From Pedobacter riviphilus (GTDB lineage Bacteria > Bacteroidota > Bacteroidia > Sphingobacteriales > Sphingobacteriaceae), in assembly GCF_014692875.1 (NCBI RefSeq), contig NZ_CP061171.1, forward strand, positions 4,836,001-4,900,000: 64,000 nucleotides of DNA. Direction: 5' to 3'. The position numbers and the translations under genes were made by a program. Below the pieces are notes generated by a model. That model worked only from the letters and a program-made list of their open reading frames with translations, was not told where the DNA came from and did no database searches. This document shows positions 6,395-15,386 of the stretch, in pieces; positions within the stretch are counted from its first letter, which is position 1, and the number at the start of each line of letters is the position of its first letter.

Positions 6395-8815
6395 TTAATT
6401 CTTTTTCCTTTTCTTCTTAAGGTCTAGATAATCTACATAATACAAAACCTTCACCGAAAGGCTGTTATTCTGCGGAGCGTTTAAAATCCCGCTCAGGTTT
6501 TTATTATAACGCGCTGTATAAAAGGTATCATAAGTTTCGGCAGCATCCTTGTACGAAACCGAGAGGGTGCTACCAGGCGCAAACTGCCAAGTATAAATTA
6601 AATCAATATTAAATACGTTATAATTTCTATCCATCCCGGTTAACGGCGCTCCTTGATATGCTGTTAAATGGCCATCAGGCTTAAGCAGGTAAAATTCTTT
6701 ATTTCTTCTATCACTCCAATAATGCCTTAGTGCAATGGTTAGCCCCATTAAATTGGTAAAGGTGTATTTAGCATCAAATGAGTTTTCTACCGTCCGGCGG
6801 TCGTATTTCGAAAAAATAGCCTGATTACCCTGTGCCGTTACCCAGTTTACGTAATTGTAATTGGGGTTAAAATTCAGGTCTAAACCAAAGGCAATCTTGT
6901 CATTTAACCTCAGGTTCTGAAAAAAGTAAAAGTTATATTGTTTACCTCCGAAAAGCTGCTGTTCAAAATACCGCACATTTCCACCAAAATTATAGGCTTT
7001 GGCGCGGTTGGGGTTTATATACAGGCCAATGCCGTAGTTTTCTGGTGCGCGGTATAACTGGCCGTTTCGCGCCTCATAAAAGTCATTACTTTTTCTCTCC
7101 CAGCTTAAATCTAATTCTGCCGACCATTGATTTTTAAATTGAACCCAATATCCTGCATTTGTACTTGTTTTTTGATAAGCACTGGGTATTGCCCTGCGAG
7201 AATAATTCAGATTAAACCAACTTTCAAATTGATTATACCATTTGCTTGGCTTGTATACGTTGTAACCAATACCAATCCGCTGATCTAAAAAGTTGTTATT
7301 GGTAAAGAAACCCATATCTGATGGATCAAATTTATCATCAGCATATACCTGATTGTAACTCCAGGTAAAGTTGCCGCTCTGTTTACCAAACCTTAAGGTG
7401 TAGCTATAACCCGTACTCGATTCTTCACCCCGTAAATAGCTCATTTTACCCCCGCCGTTTACGAAATATTTATTGCCTTTATTGTTTAAATTGAAAAGCA
7501 GGGCACTCACATTGGCATCGTAAGCAGAACCTTGCCTAAGCACGTTCGTGTTGATAAACGTAGCCGAACTGTTGTTTTTTAACGACTGGTCGAAAACCAA
7601 AATATTATAATTGGTAAGTGGTTGTGTTTCTACCATCCGAAGGTTGCCCTGAGCATCCTCTACCTCGGTTTCCATACTATTGGTAATTGCATTAAAAATG
7701 CCAATACCAAGTCCTTTAGCCGTTCGCCCAGAAATCTTCGTGGCATTTAACACCTTGGCCTCAGTTTGATCTTTTACAATTTTATCGCTGCCTACCTCCC
7801 TATAATTATAATAAGCTGGTATAGAGCCGATCCGTTTCGAATAAAACAGGTCGCCTTTATTAAACAGCTCTGTTCCTTCTGTAAAAAACTGTCGGTTTTC
7901 ATTAAATTTCACTTCAAAAGGAGTAAGGTTTAATATCCGGTTATCAGACTGAACCTGTCCAAAATCGGGCACCAAAGTCATATCCAAAGTGAAGCTGTTG
8001 TTGATTCCATATTTAACGTCCATCCCTCCGTTAAAACGTGATGTTGTATTTTTTACTCCAGGCAAATTAGCAGGATAATGGTTTACATAGGCCGAAATAT
8101 AGGGTGAAAAGGATAATCTTAACGGAGGTTTAACATCTTTGATTCCCATCCACAATCCTTCCTGGTTGATAAAACCATTTACTTTAGGGTCTACAAAATT
8201 CCAAAATGTCTGCGTATTGCTCCGTTGTATCCTGCGGCTAAAATTCAAACCCCAATTCTGGACCTCCTTACTGGAAAAACGCAGGGCCGAATAAGGGATT
8301 TTCATTTCACAGGTCCAGCCTTTATCATCAATTTTAACTGCACTTTCCCATACCGCGTTCCAGTTCGCATCTTCATCACCAACCTGCGAGTATTTGGCAT
8401 CAAACTGAACGCCCGCAGCCGTAACAAAAAAGCCGTTTCCATTCATTTTATCGTAAAATGGGTCGACAATAATCGAAATGAAATCGGCATTGCCAATATT
8501 ATCCCTCGAAACCAGCTCGTGCGATACACTGTCAGAATGATCATACATTCGGGCGTAAACATATATCGCAACATCATCATAAAGTAGCTTCATTTCGGTG
8601 CGCCGATCATGGGTTTCTACCTTTCCCGGATTTGGCCTGATCTGAATAAAATCAGTCGCTATGGGAACATTATTCCAGCATTCATCATCTAAAATACCAT
8701 CTATTTTGGGGCTTAACGAGGTTCTTTTAGCTTCAAGATGTTTTTGCTTGGAGATATCCTGAGCAGAACAAAAAGCACAAATAAATATGAAAAAAAGGAG
8801 GCTGCAGCGTTTCAT
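6395..8815 (-). CDS. DUF5916 protein with N-terminal CBM9-like carbohydrate-binding domain
   Basis: An 806-residue exported protein. Residues 1-18 are a signal peptide (ending FCSAQ). Residues about 25-210 form a CBM9-like sandwich: KIDGILDDECWNNVP, LYDDVAIYVYARMYD and WNAVWESAVKIDDKGWTCEM are the usual landmarks. From about 225 to the end lies a DUF5916 region of repeated amphipathic strands with many Asn, Tyr and Phe residues (DMTLVPDFGQVQSDNRILNL), consistent with an outer-membrane beta-barrel. The C-terminus ends in a basic run KKKRKKN, which is odd for a barrel. Family members are widespread in Bacteroidota and often lie near polysaccharide or peptide uptake genes; no such neighbours occur here, so the role remains open. 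Confidence 0.87.
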   Translation of the reverse strand: MKRCSLLFFIFICAFCSAQDISKQKHLEAKRTSLSPKIDGILDDECWNNVPIATDFIQIRPNPGKVETHDRRTEMKLLYDDVAIYVYARMYDHSDSVSHELVSRDNIGNADFISIIVDPFYDKMNGNGFFVTAAGVQFDAKYSQVGDEDANWNAVWESAVKIDDKGWTCEMKIPYSALRFSSKEVQNWGLNFSRRIQRSNTQTFWNFVDPKVNGFINQEGLWMGIKDVKPPLRLSFSPYISAYVNHYPANLPGVKNTTSRFNGGMDVKYGINNSFTLDMTLVPDFGQVQSDNRILNLTPFEVKFNENRQFFTEGTELFNKGDLFYSKRIGSIPAYYNYREVGSDKIVKDQTEAKVLNATKISGRTAKGLGIGIFNAITNSMETEVEDAQGNLRMVETQPLTNYNILVFDQSLKNNSSATFINTNVLRQGSAYDANVSALLFNLNNKGNKYFVNGGGKMSYLRGEESSTGYSYTLRFGKQSGNFTWSYNQVYADDKFDPSDMGFFTNNNFLDQRIGIGYNVYKPSKWYNQFESWFNLNYSRRAIPSAYQKTSTNAGYWVQFKNQWSAELDLSWERKSNDFYEARNGQLYRAPENYGIGLYINPNRAKAYNFGGNVRYFEQQLFGGKQYNFYFFQNLRLNDKIAFGLDLNFNPNYNYVNWVTAQGNQAIFSKYDRRTVENSFDAKYTFTNLMGLTIALRHYWSDRRNKEFYLLKPDGHLTAYQGAPLTGMDRNYNVFNIDLIYTWQFAPGSTLSVSYKDAAETYDTFYTARYNKNLSGILNAPQNNSLSVKVLYYVDYLDLKKKRKKN

Positions 8816-8938
8816 TCGTTTAGGTTAGTTAGGTATAAGACCGCCGCTTAACCAAAATGTTGCACCAAAAGAAAAATTTAATGTTCATCTTCCTAAAGTT
8901 TTGACTTTGAGTTGCTAAGATTTACAAGCAAAATTTGA

Positions 8939-8946
8939 TACATTTG
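8939..8946 (+). promoter_or_regulatory. -7 box TACATTTG upstream of ffh
   Basis: Exact TAnnTTTG match about 60 nt before the ffh start. TTG triplets occur upstream, but the spacing is slightly long, so the -33 element is uncertain. Confidence 0.4.
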
Positions 8947-9007
8947 CCTTTTATTAAAAACAAGTAGCTTTTTGCCTTCAGGCAATAAGCCTTTAGCTTA
9001 AAAAAAG

Positions 9008-10345
9008 ATGTTTGATAATTTACAGGACAAGCTAGACAGAGCATTTAAAGTACTAAAAGGACAAGGCAGCATTACGGAAATCAACGTGGCAGAAACCATG
9101 AAAGAAATCCGCAAAGCATTACTAGATGCCGATGTTAACTATAAAACAGCAAAAGCATTTACTGATGATGTAAGGCAAAAAGCTTTGGGGCAAAACGTAC
9201 TTACTGCCGTTTCTCCAGGTCAATTGCTTACCAAAATAATGAACGATGAACTTGCAGCCTTAATGGGTGGCGAAGTTACAGAGTTAGATACTAAGGCAAA
9301 TCCTACTATTATTTTAATTGCAGGTTTAAACGGTGCAGGTAAAACTACTTTTGCAGGTAAACTGGCGTTACATTTAAAAAGTAAGGGCAAAAAACCGCTG
9401 TTGGTAGCAGGTGACATGTACCGCCCAGCGGCTGTAGATCAATTAGAGGTTTTAGGAACCTCGGTTGGCGTTTCAGTTTATGCTAACCGCGCATCAAACG
9501 ATCCTGTTGGTATTGCCTTAGAGGGTATTGCACACGGTAAACAAAATGGAAATAACGTAATCATTATCGATACCGCTGGTCGTTTAGCGATCGACGAATC
9601 TTTAATGAACGAAATATCTGAAGTTAAGGCTAAAACTCAACCACACGAGATTTTATTTGTTGTGGATTCGATGACTGGTCAGGATGCAGTAAATACAGCT
9701 AAAGTATTTAACGATCGTTTAGATTTTACGGGCGTTGTGCTAACCAAATTAGATGGCGATACCCGTGGTGGTGCAGCTCTTTCCATTAAATCGGTAGTAA
9801 ACAAGCCTATTAAATTTATCGGTACAGGCGAGAAGATGGAAGCACTTGATGTTTTCTATCCAGATCGTATGGCATCGCGTATTTTGGGCATGGGTGATGT
9901 GGTTTCGCTTGTTGAACGTGCACAAATGCAGTTCGATGAGAAAGAGGCAGCAGAACTTCAGAAGAAAATCCGCAAGAACAAATTTGATTTTAACGATTTC
10001 TACAACCAGATTCAGCAGATCAAAAAAATGGGTAACATGAAAGATCTGATGGGCATGATACCAGGTGTTGGTAAAATGATGAAGAACGTGGATATCCAGG
10101 ATGATGCGTTCAAATCAATCGAAGCAATCATCAATTCGATGACACCATTTGAGAAAGAAAACCCGGATGCTATTCAGCAAAGCCGCCGTTTACGTATTGC
10201 AAAAGGTTCGGGTAGCAAGGTAGAAGAAGTAACCAAGCTCATTAAACAGTTTGAAGATATGCGTAAAATGATGAAGCAGTTTTCGAACCCGGCAGCCGCA
10301 GCAGCTATGATGAAAGGCATGCCTAAAATGCCGTTTGGCAGGTAG
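9008..10345 (+). CDS. ffh: Signal recognition particle protein Ffh (SRP54)
   Basis: The 445-residue GTPase of the signal recognition particle, which binds SRP RNA and hydrophobic signal sequences on ribosomes and delivers them to FtsY. The order is N-domain helices (1-90), G-domain (about 100-295) and M-domain (about 320-445). Visible GTPase motifs are GLNGAGKTTFAGKL, the DTAGRLAIDESLMNE box, and TKLDGDTRGGAAL. The M-domain is Met-rich (MKDLMGMIPGVGKMMKN, MRKMMKQF) as needed for signal binding. Length is normal. It is monocistronic, with a clear terminator at 10397-10427. The SRP RNA gene was not found in this window. Confidence 0.98.
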   Translation: MFDNLQDKLDRAFKVLKGQGSITEINVAETMKEIRKALLDADVNYKTAKAFTDDVRQKALGQNVLTAVSPGQLLTKIMNDELAALMGGEVTELDTKANPTIILIAGLNGAGKTTFAGKLALHLKSKGKKPLLVAGDMYRPAAVDQLEVLGTSVGVSVYANRASNDPVGIALEGIAHGKQNGNNVIIIDTAGRLAIDESLMNEISEVKAKTQPHEILFVVDSMTGQDAVNTAKVFNDRLDFTGVVLTKLDGDTRGGAALSIKSVVNKPIKFIGTGEKMEALDVFYPDRMASRILGMGDVVSLVERAQMQFDEKEAAELQKKIRKNKFDFNDFYNQIQQIKKMGNMKDLMGMIPGVGKMMKNVDIQDDAFKSIEAIINSMTPFEKENPDAIQQSRRLRIAKGSGSKVEEVTKLIKQFEDMRKMMKQFSNPAAAAAMMKGMPKMPFGR

Positions 10346-10396
10346 TTTAGCCGTTTAGGGTAGCGAAGGTTTAGGGCTTATTCCTCGAGAAAATAC

Positions 10397-10427
10397 AAAT
10401 CCCGATCAGTAATGGTCGGGATTTTTT
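10397..10427 (+). terminator. Rho-independent terminator of ffh
   Basis: A 9-bp stem (AAATCCCGA with its complement) with a 10-base loop followed by a T run, 52 bases after the ffh stop. Confidence 0.85.
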
Positions 10428-10447
10428 GTTTTATTGGTTTTGGAAAA

Positions 10448-10513
10448 GAATGTCGGTCTTTCATAGGGGTTTCAGCCCTGCTTTCCCTAAGCCGATAGAA
10501 GAAATCGGCATTC
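10448..10513. repeat. Imperfect 66-bp palindrome in the ffh-yifB gap
   Basis: Ends GAATGTCGG... and ...CGGCATTC pair imperfectly, with a G/C-richer middle containing GGGGTTTCAGCCC. It resembles a degenerate REP-type element. The rest of the 310-base gap (10346-10656) holds the ffh terminator and AT-rich DNA leading to the next gene, with nothing else recognisable. Confidence 0.4.
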
Positions 10514-10656
10514 ATCCAATGAGTTTATTTAACAAAAGCAGGTAAAATCACCTCGTTAATAGATACTAAAACTTGATCTTTGTTTAAACAATCTGTATAT
10601 TAGAATCAATATTCATCCCGAATAATTTACATCCGAATTTATTTTAATTAAACTAA

Positions 10657-12195
10657 ATGCTTGTAAAAACATACGGGAGTGCTGTTTATGGTGTAAATGC
10701 ACTAACCATAACCATCGAAGTGAATATTAGCGCAGGTACCAAATACTATATGGTAGGCCTGCCCGATAATGCAGTAAAAGAAAGTTTGCAAAGGGTGGCT
10801 AGTGCCATTAATGTTTCCGGGTTTCGCATGCCTAAACAGAAAATAGTGGTAAACCTGGCACCAGCCGACATCAAAAAAGAAGGATCCTCATACGATCTGC
10901 CGATTGCCATCGGCATTTTAGCAGCCTCAGGGCAAATTCCTACTGACGAACTGGAAGATTATTTTATTATGGGCGAACTTTCCTTAGATGGCAGTATACA
11001 ACCTATAAAAGGAGCTTTACCAATTGCCATACAAGCACAGCAGGACGGCTTTAAAGGATTTATCTTACCCAAACAAAACGTTCGCGAAGCAGCCATTGTA
11101 AACGACTTAATTGCATATGGAGTAGAAAACCTGGCTCAGATAGTTGCTTTTTTCAATAAAAGTGAAACATTGGAACAGGTTAAAGTGAATACCAGAGAAG
11201 AATTCTTAAAAAATATCAATAACTATGAACATGATTTTGCAGATGTTAAAGGGCAAGAAAATATAAAAAGAGCCCTGGAAATTGCTGCAGCAGGTGGTCA
11301 TAACGTTATTTTAATTGGTCCGCCAGGGGCGGGCAAAACCATGCTGGCCAAGCGCTTACCCACTATTTTACCACCCTTAAATTTAAATGAAGCTTTAGAA
11401 ACCACCAAAATCCATTCTGTTGCCGGAAAACTCGCCGCGAGCGATGCTTTGATGACGAGCCGTCCGTACCGCTCCCCACATCATACCATTAGCGATGTAG
11501 CACTGGTAGGCGGCGGAATGAATCCACAGCCAGGAGAAATATCGCTGGCGCATAACGGCGTTTTGTTTTTAGATGAGCTACCTGAGTTTAAACGTACTGT
11601 TTTAGAGGTAATGCGCCAACCTTTAGAAGACCGTAAAGTGGCCATTGCAAGGGCAAGGTTTTCGGTAGAATACCCCGCTAGCTTTATGTTGGTGGCCTCG
11701 ATGAATCCCTGCCCATGTGGTTTTTATAATCACCCGGAGAAAGATTGTGTTTGTGCACCGGGTGTGGTTCAAAAATACCTGAGTAAAATATCTGGACCAC
11801 TTTTAGACCGGATTGATCTTCATGTAGAAGTTACCCCTGTTGATTTTACTGAACTTGCCTCTTCACAAGAAGCGGAAAAAAGCAACCACATCAGAACACG
11901 CGTAATTCAGGCGCGGGAAATTCAAGATCTACGTTTTGCAGATAGAGAAGAATTGCATTGCAATGCCCAAATGAGCCCGAAAATGGTCCGGAAAGTATGC
12001 CAAATCAGCGAGGCAGGAACCACCCTATTAAAATCAGCAATGGAAAGATTAGGCCTATCCGCCCGAGCGTATGATAGAATTCTGAAAGTGGCCAGAACAA
12101 TCGCAGATTTAGATGGCAGTAAAAATATAGAACTCGAACATTTAGCAGAATCCATTAATTACAGGAGTCTGGATAGAGAGGGTTGGGCAGGATAA
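10657..12195 (+). CDS. yifB: YifB/ComM-family Mg-chelatase-like AAA+ ATPase
   Basis: A 512-residue AAA+ ATPase of the YifB/ComM family. Family knowledge from ComM points to a hexameric helicase promoting branch migration during recombination of incoming DNA; whether this organism is naturally competent is not visible. Residues 1-180 are the ChlI-like Lon-protease-fold domain (AVYGVNALTITIEVNIS, NLAPADIKKEGSSYDLPIA). The AAA+ module follows with Walker A GPPGAGKTMLAKRLP, Walker B LFLDELPEF and the sensor region. MNPCPCGFYNHPEKDCVC contains the conserved Cys cluster of the family. The C-terminal domain ends with LDLEHLAESINYRSLDR-like sequence. It appears monocistronic. Confidence 0.93.
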   Translation: MLVKTYGSAVYGVNALTITIEVNISAGTKYYMVGLPDNAVKESLQRVASAINVSGFRMPKQKIVVNLAPADIKKEGSSYDLPIAIGILAASGQIPTDELEDYFIMGELSLDGSIQPIKGALPIAIQAQQDGFKGFILPKQNVREAAIVNDLIAYGVENLAQIVAFFNKSETLEQVKVNTREEFLKNINNYEHDFADVKGQENIKRALEIAAAGGHNVILIGPPGAGKTMLAKRLPTILPPLNLNEALETTKIHSVAGKLAASDALMTSRPYRSPHHTISDVALVGGGMNPQPGEISLAHNGVLFLDELPEFKRTVLEVMRQPLEDRKVAIARARFSVEYPASFMLVASMNPCPCGFYNHPEKDCVCAPGVVQKYLSKISGPLLDRIDLHVEVTPVDFTELASSQEAEKSNHIRTRVIQAREIQDLRFADREELHCNAQMSPKMVRKVCQISEAGTTLLKSAMERLGLSARAYDRILKVARTIADLDGSKNIELEHLAESINYRSLDREGWAG

Positions 12196-12349
12196 AATTA
12201 TATAAATCCAGCACATAAAACTATATGCCCTATATACTTATATGGCCCATTAAACATATAATTAAATTGACCATATAGACATAGAGTTCATAGAGGGACT
12301 TAAACTATTTGTTCACTATAATACAGCCAAATTAAAATTTAAACAAATT

Positions 12350-12760
12350 ATGACGACCAAATCTAGCTTAAGAGAATTAACCTATAACGTAATTGGGGCA
12401 GCCATTGAAATACACAAATCGCTTGGCCCCGGTTTATTAGAAAGTGTTTATCACGAATGTATGAAACATGAGCTTTCGCTTAGAGGCTTGGGGTTTTTAA
12501 GCGAAATATCTACGCCAGTTAGCTATAAGGATATCGTTGTTGCGACAACGCTCTGTTGTGATCTCCTCATTGAAGACTGCCTTGTTGTTGAAATAAAAGC
12601 TGCAAAAATTATCGAGCCTATTGCAGAGGCACAAATATTAACCTACATGAAATTGCTCGAAACACCTCAAGGATTAATCCTAAACTTTAATTGTACAAAC
12701 ATTTTTAGCGATGGACAAAAAACATTTGTAAACGATTTTTACCGATATTTAGCTGACTAA
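12350..12760 (+). CDS. GxxExxY protein (PD-(D/E)XK-type fold)
   Basis: A 136-residue member of the GxxExxY family. The name motif is present as GPGLLESVYHECMKHEL, and the core of a PD-(D/E)XK nuclease-like fold is visible as CDLLIEDCLVVEIKAAK (Asp, then Glu-x-Lys). Members occur in many copies in Bacteroidota and some other phyla; their function has not been settled, and nuclease activity is a prediction from the fold. The gene is isolated and sits in AT-rich DNA with several ATAT-type short repeats upstream (12200-12290). It may be a mobile or defence-related gene, but nothing nearby confirms that. Confidence 0.88.
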   Translation: MTTKSSLRELTYNVIGAAIEIHKSLGPGLLESVYHECMKHELSLRGLGFLSEISTPVSYKDIVVATTLCCDLLIEDCLVVEIKAAKIIEPIAEAQILTYMKLLETPQGLILNFNCTNIFSDGQKTFVNDFYRYLAD

Positions 12761-12864
12761 GCAATGCGAAAACCTATACCCAATACCAACCCCTGAACTT
12801 AGGCCGAAATAATCCAAATTTTGAAAAAGAGAAGGAACGCCTCAGGCAAATTCCTGTATACTGA
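12757..12864 (+). pseudogene. Possible 3' fragment of a broken coding sequence
   Basis: An open stretch of 35 codons without a start codon begins at the end of the GxxExxY gene. It reads like protein (NPNFEKEKERLRQIPVY is the recognisable end). The same frame continues to about 13007 with two stops in the first 85 codons, before a third. I cannot name a parent family, and chance is not excluded. The rest of the gap to 13106 holds nothing else I can identify. Confidence 0.25.
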
Positions 12865-13106
12865 ACAGTTTTAGAGTTTGGTATTAGCAAATTATTGTTC
12901 CCACTTCAAGCTAATCTTAAGCATAGTTCCAAATAGCTAAATACAGCAATCAATCAGCTATTAAACAGCATGTTACCAACAGAAAAGCAACTTGATTTTC
13001 TCTTTTAAGCTTTCTGTATCTAGCATAGAAATCACCCTTTGGCATAGTCATTGTCATAGCTCTGTTACATTTATTACCTATTTAAAAACTAAAAAAAGTG
13101 AAAGAG

Positions 13107-13481
13107 ATGAAAAAGACAGTTCAAATTTTCAGCATGCTTTTAATAGCATTAACCGTAATGGTATCATGTAAAAAAGATACCGATCCTGCAGATCGCGATT
13201 TCTTTGTGGGCACCTACAAAGGTTCTGTTTCGTATCGAAGCGGTCAAAATACCATTACCAGCAGCGATGGAAAAGTAACCGTGAGTAAAGTTGGAGAGAC
13301 CTATAATTTTTACTTTGGTAATAACATTCCGGATATTACAGGAGTAAAGTTTGAAAAGAAAGGTGATAACAGCTATGTGAGTATCGGTTCGGGTTTAACA
13401 GGCATTAGCATCGATGCCAGCAACCTAACCATCAGGGTAGCCAAAGACAGTCAGATCTGGACTGCCGATTGTACCAGATAA
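13107..13481 (+). CDS. Small lipoprotein of unknown function
   Basis: A protein of about 124 residues. I place the start at the ATG at 13107 because it begins a standard lipoprotein signal (MKKTVQIFSMLL through VMVSCKKD, lipobox Cys); a GTG three codons upstream is also possible. The mature part is rich in Gly, Ser, Thr and Val with alternating strands (GTYKGSVSYRSG, TYNFYFGNN), suggesting a small beta-barrel or lipocalin-like fold seen in many Bacteroidota lipoproteins. No catalytic motif is visible. It is followed by a very strong terminator, so it is transcribed alone. Function unknown. Confidence 0.8.
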   Translation: MKKTVQIFSMLLIALTVMVSCKKDTDPADRDFFVGTYKGSVSYRSGQNTITSSDGKVTVSKVGETYNFYFGNNIPDITGVKFEKKGDNSYVSIGSGLTGISIDASNLTIRVAKDSQIWTADCTR

Positions 13482-13497
13482 CAAGGAATAATTCAAA

Positions 13498-13532
13498 AAT
13501 AAGGCCCGGCTCACAGTCGGGCCTTATTTTTT
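13498..13532 (+). terminator. Rho-independent terminator after the small lipoprotein gene
   Basis: A perfect 11-bp stem (AATAAGGCCCG and complement), a 9-base loop, and a T tract, starting 16 bases past the stop codon. Confidence 0.9.
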
Positions 13533-13581
13533 CTCCTTAGTTCGTTCTGAAATCAAAAATGAGTTTCATGCTTAATTTAGC

Positions 13582-13589
13582 TAAATTTA
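13582..13589 (+). promoter_or_regulatory. -7-like box TAAATTTA, 4 nt before start
   Basis: TAnnTTT(A) ending exactly 4 nt before the ATG of the Crp-family gene. It has the same geometry as at least five other genes here, implying a leaderless transcript. Confidence 0.4.
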
Positions 13590-13593
13590 TAGC

Positions 13594-14163
13594 ATGAGTT
13601 TTGAATTAAAAACACACCTCGAAGAAATCATTTCCCTTAGCGACCAGGAGTTTGAGCATATAGCAGCTTATTTCAAACCCAAAACGTTAAAAAAGCACCA
13701 GTATCTGATTCAGGAAGATGAATTTGTTAATCATATCTATTTTGTAGTTAAAGGTTTATTAAAGGCCACATTTACGGATGCCAATGGCAAAGAGTATATT
13801 ATCCAGTTTGCGATGGAAAACTGGTGGCTTTCCGATTTCAGGGCTTTTTATGGTCATGTTAAATCAATTACCAACATCAGCTGCCTCGAAAACTCCGAAC
13901 TACTCTCCATTAGCAAAGAAAATTTAGATCAGTTATGTAGCGAAAGCCATAAAATGGAGCATTTTTTCAGGATAAAAAACAGTTTGGGCTATGTCGCTTT
14001 ACAGCAAAGGATTTTATCGCTCTTAACCACAAGCCCGAAAGAGCGTTTCGAACAACTCGCACAACAGTATCCGCAATTGATGCAACGGGTTTCTAAAACA
14101 ATAATTGCAGCATACCTGGGCATTTCGAGAGAAACCTTAAGCAGACTTTCGGCAAAAGTGTGA
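13594..14163 (+). CDS. Crp/Fnr-family transcriptional regulator
   Basis: A 189-residue regulator. Residues about 25-115 are a cyclic-nucleotide-binding-type jelly roll (YLIQEDEFVNHIYFVVKGLLKATF, ending at a LENSELLSISKENL segment). The C-terminal part is a winged helix with the recognition helix in AAYLGISRETLSRLS. Conserved cAMP-contacting residues are not apparent, as in most Bacteroidota members, so its signal is unknown. The next gene downstream encodes a DJ-1/PfpI-type protein in the same orientation with its own promoter box; regulation of that gene would fit the common arrangement, but this is inference. Confidence 0.88.
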   Translation: MSFELKTHLEEIISLSDQEFEHIAAYFKPKTLKKHQYLIQEDEFVNHIYFVVKGLLKATFTDANGKEYIIQFAMENWWLSDFRAFYGHVKSITNISCLENSELLSISKENLDQLCSESHKMEHFFRIKNSLGYVALQQRILSLLTTSPKERFEQLAQQYPQLMQRVSKTIIAAYLGISRETLSRLSAKV

Positions 14164-14218
14164 TTTTGCGCACATTAAATTTGTGATTGAAGTCCTTTGC
14201 TACCAGAATCACCTGCAC

Positions 14219-14226
14219 TAATTTTG
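14219..14226 (+). promoter_or_regulatory. -7 box TAATTTTG upstream of the DJ-1/PfpI gene
   Basis: Exact TAnnTTTG match 21 nt before the ATG at 14248, in the gap after the Crp-family gene. Confidence 0.5.
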
Positions 14227-14247
14227 TGATACACTTAGCATAAAAAT

Positions 14248-14928
14248 ATGAATAAGAAAGTTTTATTCGTGCTTACTAGCCACGACGAATTAGGAAACAC
14301 AGGTTTAAAAACGGGTTTTTGGTCAGAAGAATTGGCAGCGCCCTATTATGCCTTAGTCGATAAAGGTATTGATATTGTTTTGGCCTCACCAAAAGGTGGT
14401 CAGCCACCAATCGACCCTAAAAGTGAAGATCCTTCTTTTCAAACCGAAACGACGAAAAGAATGGACAAAGACACTGTTCTTTTGGCCAAATTAAAGAATA
14501 CTACCCCATTGGCTGATGTAGTGATGGATGATTATGATGCGGTTTTTTATCCAGGAGGCCACGGACCACTTTGGGATTTAGCAGAAAGCGCAACATCACA
14601 GCAACTCATTACCGAATTCTATACCGCCAACAAGCCTGTGGCTTTTGTATGTCATGCTCCGGGAGTGCTTAAGGATGTAAAGGTAAATGGCGAATACCTG
14701 GTGAATGGAAAAAATGTAACCGGGTTTACCAATACCGAAGAAGAAGCGGTACAATTAACAAATGTAGTACCTTTTTTAGTAGAGGATATGTTGATAAAAA
14801 ATGGTGGACATTACAGCAAGATAGCCGATTGGAATCCTTATGCTGTAGTGGATGGTTTATTGATTACCGGACAAAATCCGGCTTCATCAGAAAAAGTTGC
14901 AGAAGAGTTGTTAAAGCTCCTTGCCTAA
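14248..14928 (+). CDS. Type 1 glutamine amidotransferase-like protein (DJ-1/PfpI, Hsp31-like)
   Basis: A 226-residue cytoplasmic protein of the DJ-1/PfpI superfamily, closest in layout to Hsp31-like glyoxalase III/chaperone proteins. The nucleophile elbow is FVCHAPGVL, with Cys near residue 135. GFWSEELAAPYYAL near the N-terminus and PGGHGPLWDLAES before the elbow are characteristic of this branch. Expected roles are detoxification of methylglyoxal or handling of damaged proteins (family knowledge; the activity of this protein is not shown). It has its own promoter box and sits behind a Crp-type regulator, which suggests stress-induced expression. Confidence 0.88.
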   Translation: MNKKVLFVLTSHDELGNTGLKTGFWSEELAAPYYALVDKGIDIVLASPKGGQPPIDPKSEDPSFQTETTKRMDKDTVLLAKLKNTTPLADVVMDDYDAVFYPGGHGPLWDLAESATSQQLITEFYTANKPVAFVCHAPGVLKDVKVNGEYLVNGKNVTGFTNTEEEAVQLTNVVPFLVEDMLIKNGGHYSKIADWNPYAVVDGLLITGQNPASSEKVAEELLKLLA

Positions 14929-14932
14929 ATTT

Positions 14933-14978
14933 AAATCCTCAACAACGATTTGGTTTTGCCCATCGCTGTTGAGGATTT
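14933..14978. terminator. Bidirectional terminator between convergent genes
   Basis: A 12-bp inverted repeat AAATCCTCAACA and its complement, with an inner CGAT/ATCG pairing. It lies between the stops of the DJ-1/PfpI gene and the convergent small acidic gene. T-rich flanks are short on both sides. Confidence 0.65.
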
Positions 14979-14982
14979 CTTG

Positions 14983-15237
14983 TTATAATTCGTCTTCTTC
15001 CTCGTCTTCAGGTTCAGGTACATAATTTTCAATCGCCTGTCCAATTGCATTCACTTCTTCATCTTCCTCAAAAATCGGAAGTTCGGTTTTATAGTCCATT
15101 TTCAGCCAGATAGCTGAAGTATCTTTCTGGATCTGAATGTACTCCTTTCCATCTTTAAAAATGGTATACGAATCATTCCCTTCCGGAAAAACTGAATAAT
15201 TAATCGGCCCTATCTCTATATCAAAAGGTTCTTGCAT
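14983..15237 (-). CDS. Small acidic protein of unknown function
   Basis: An 84-residue cytoplasmic protein without signal or membrane segment. The first 60 residues look like a compact alpha/beta fold (EIGPINYSVFPEGNDSYTIF, KDTSAIWLKMDYK); the last 15 are almost entirely Glu and Asp (PEPEDEEEDEL). I do not recognise the family, but the protein-like composition, the exact TATCTTTG box upstream and the terminator downstream support a real gene. The acidic tail could mediate binding to a basic partner (inference). Confidence 0.75.
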   Translation of the reverse strand: MQEPFDIEIGPINYSVFPEGNDSYTIFKDGKEYIQIQKDTSAIWLKMDYKTELPIFEEDEEVNAIGQAIENYVPEPEDEEEDEL

Positions 15238-15253
15238 AACTGATATTTTCTTA

Positions 15254-15261
15254 CAAAGATA
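15254..15261 (-). promoter_or_regulatory. -7 box TATCTTTG for the small acidic protein gene
   Basis: Exact consensus match on the minus strand, 16 nt before the ATG at 15237. Confidence 0.6.
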
Positions 15262-15386
15262 AAAATCTTTTGAGGTTAAAGTTAGCGAAGCAGATCAACT
15301 ATAATTAAAAAATTACGTCTTATTGTTTAAAAATCCCGTCAATTATATTACTTTACGGCTAAAGATTTTACGCGATAGATAAGAAG

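Noticed and set aside
12200..12300. Short ATAT-rich repeats before the GxxExxY gene as terminal repeats of a mobile element
   Set aside because: They are short and irregular, and no matching copy occurs on the other side of the gene.
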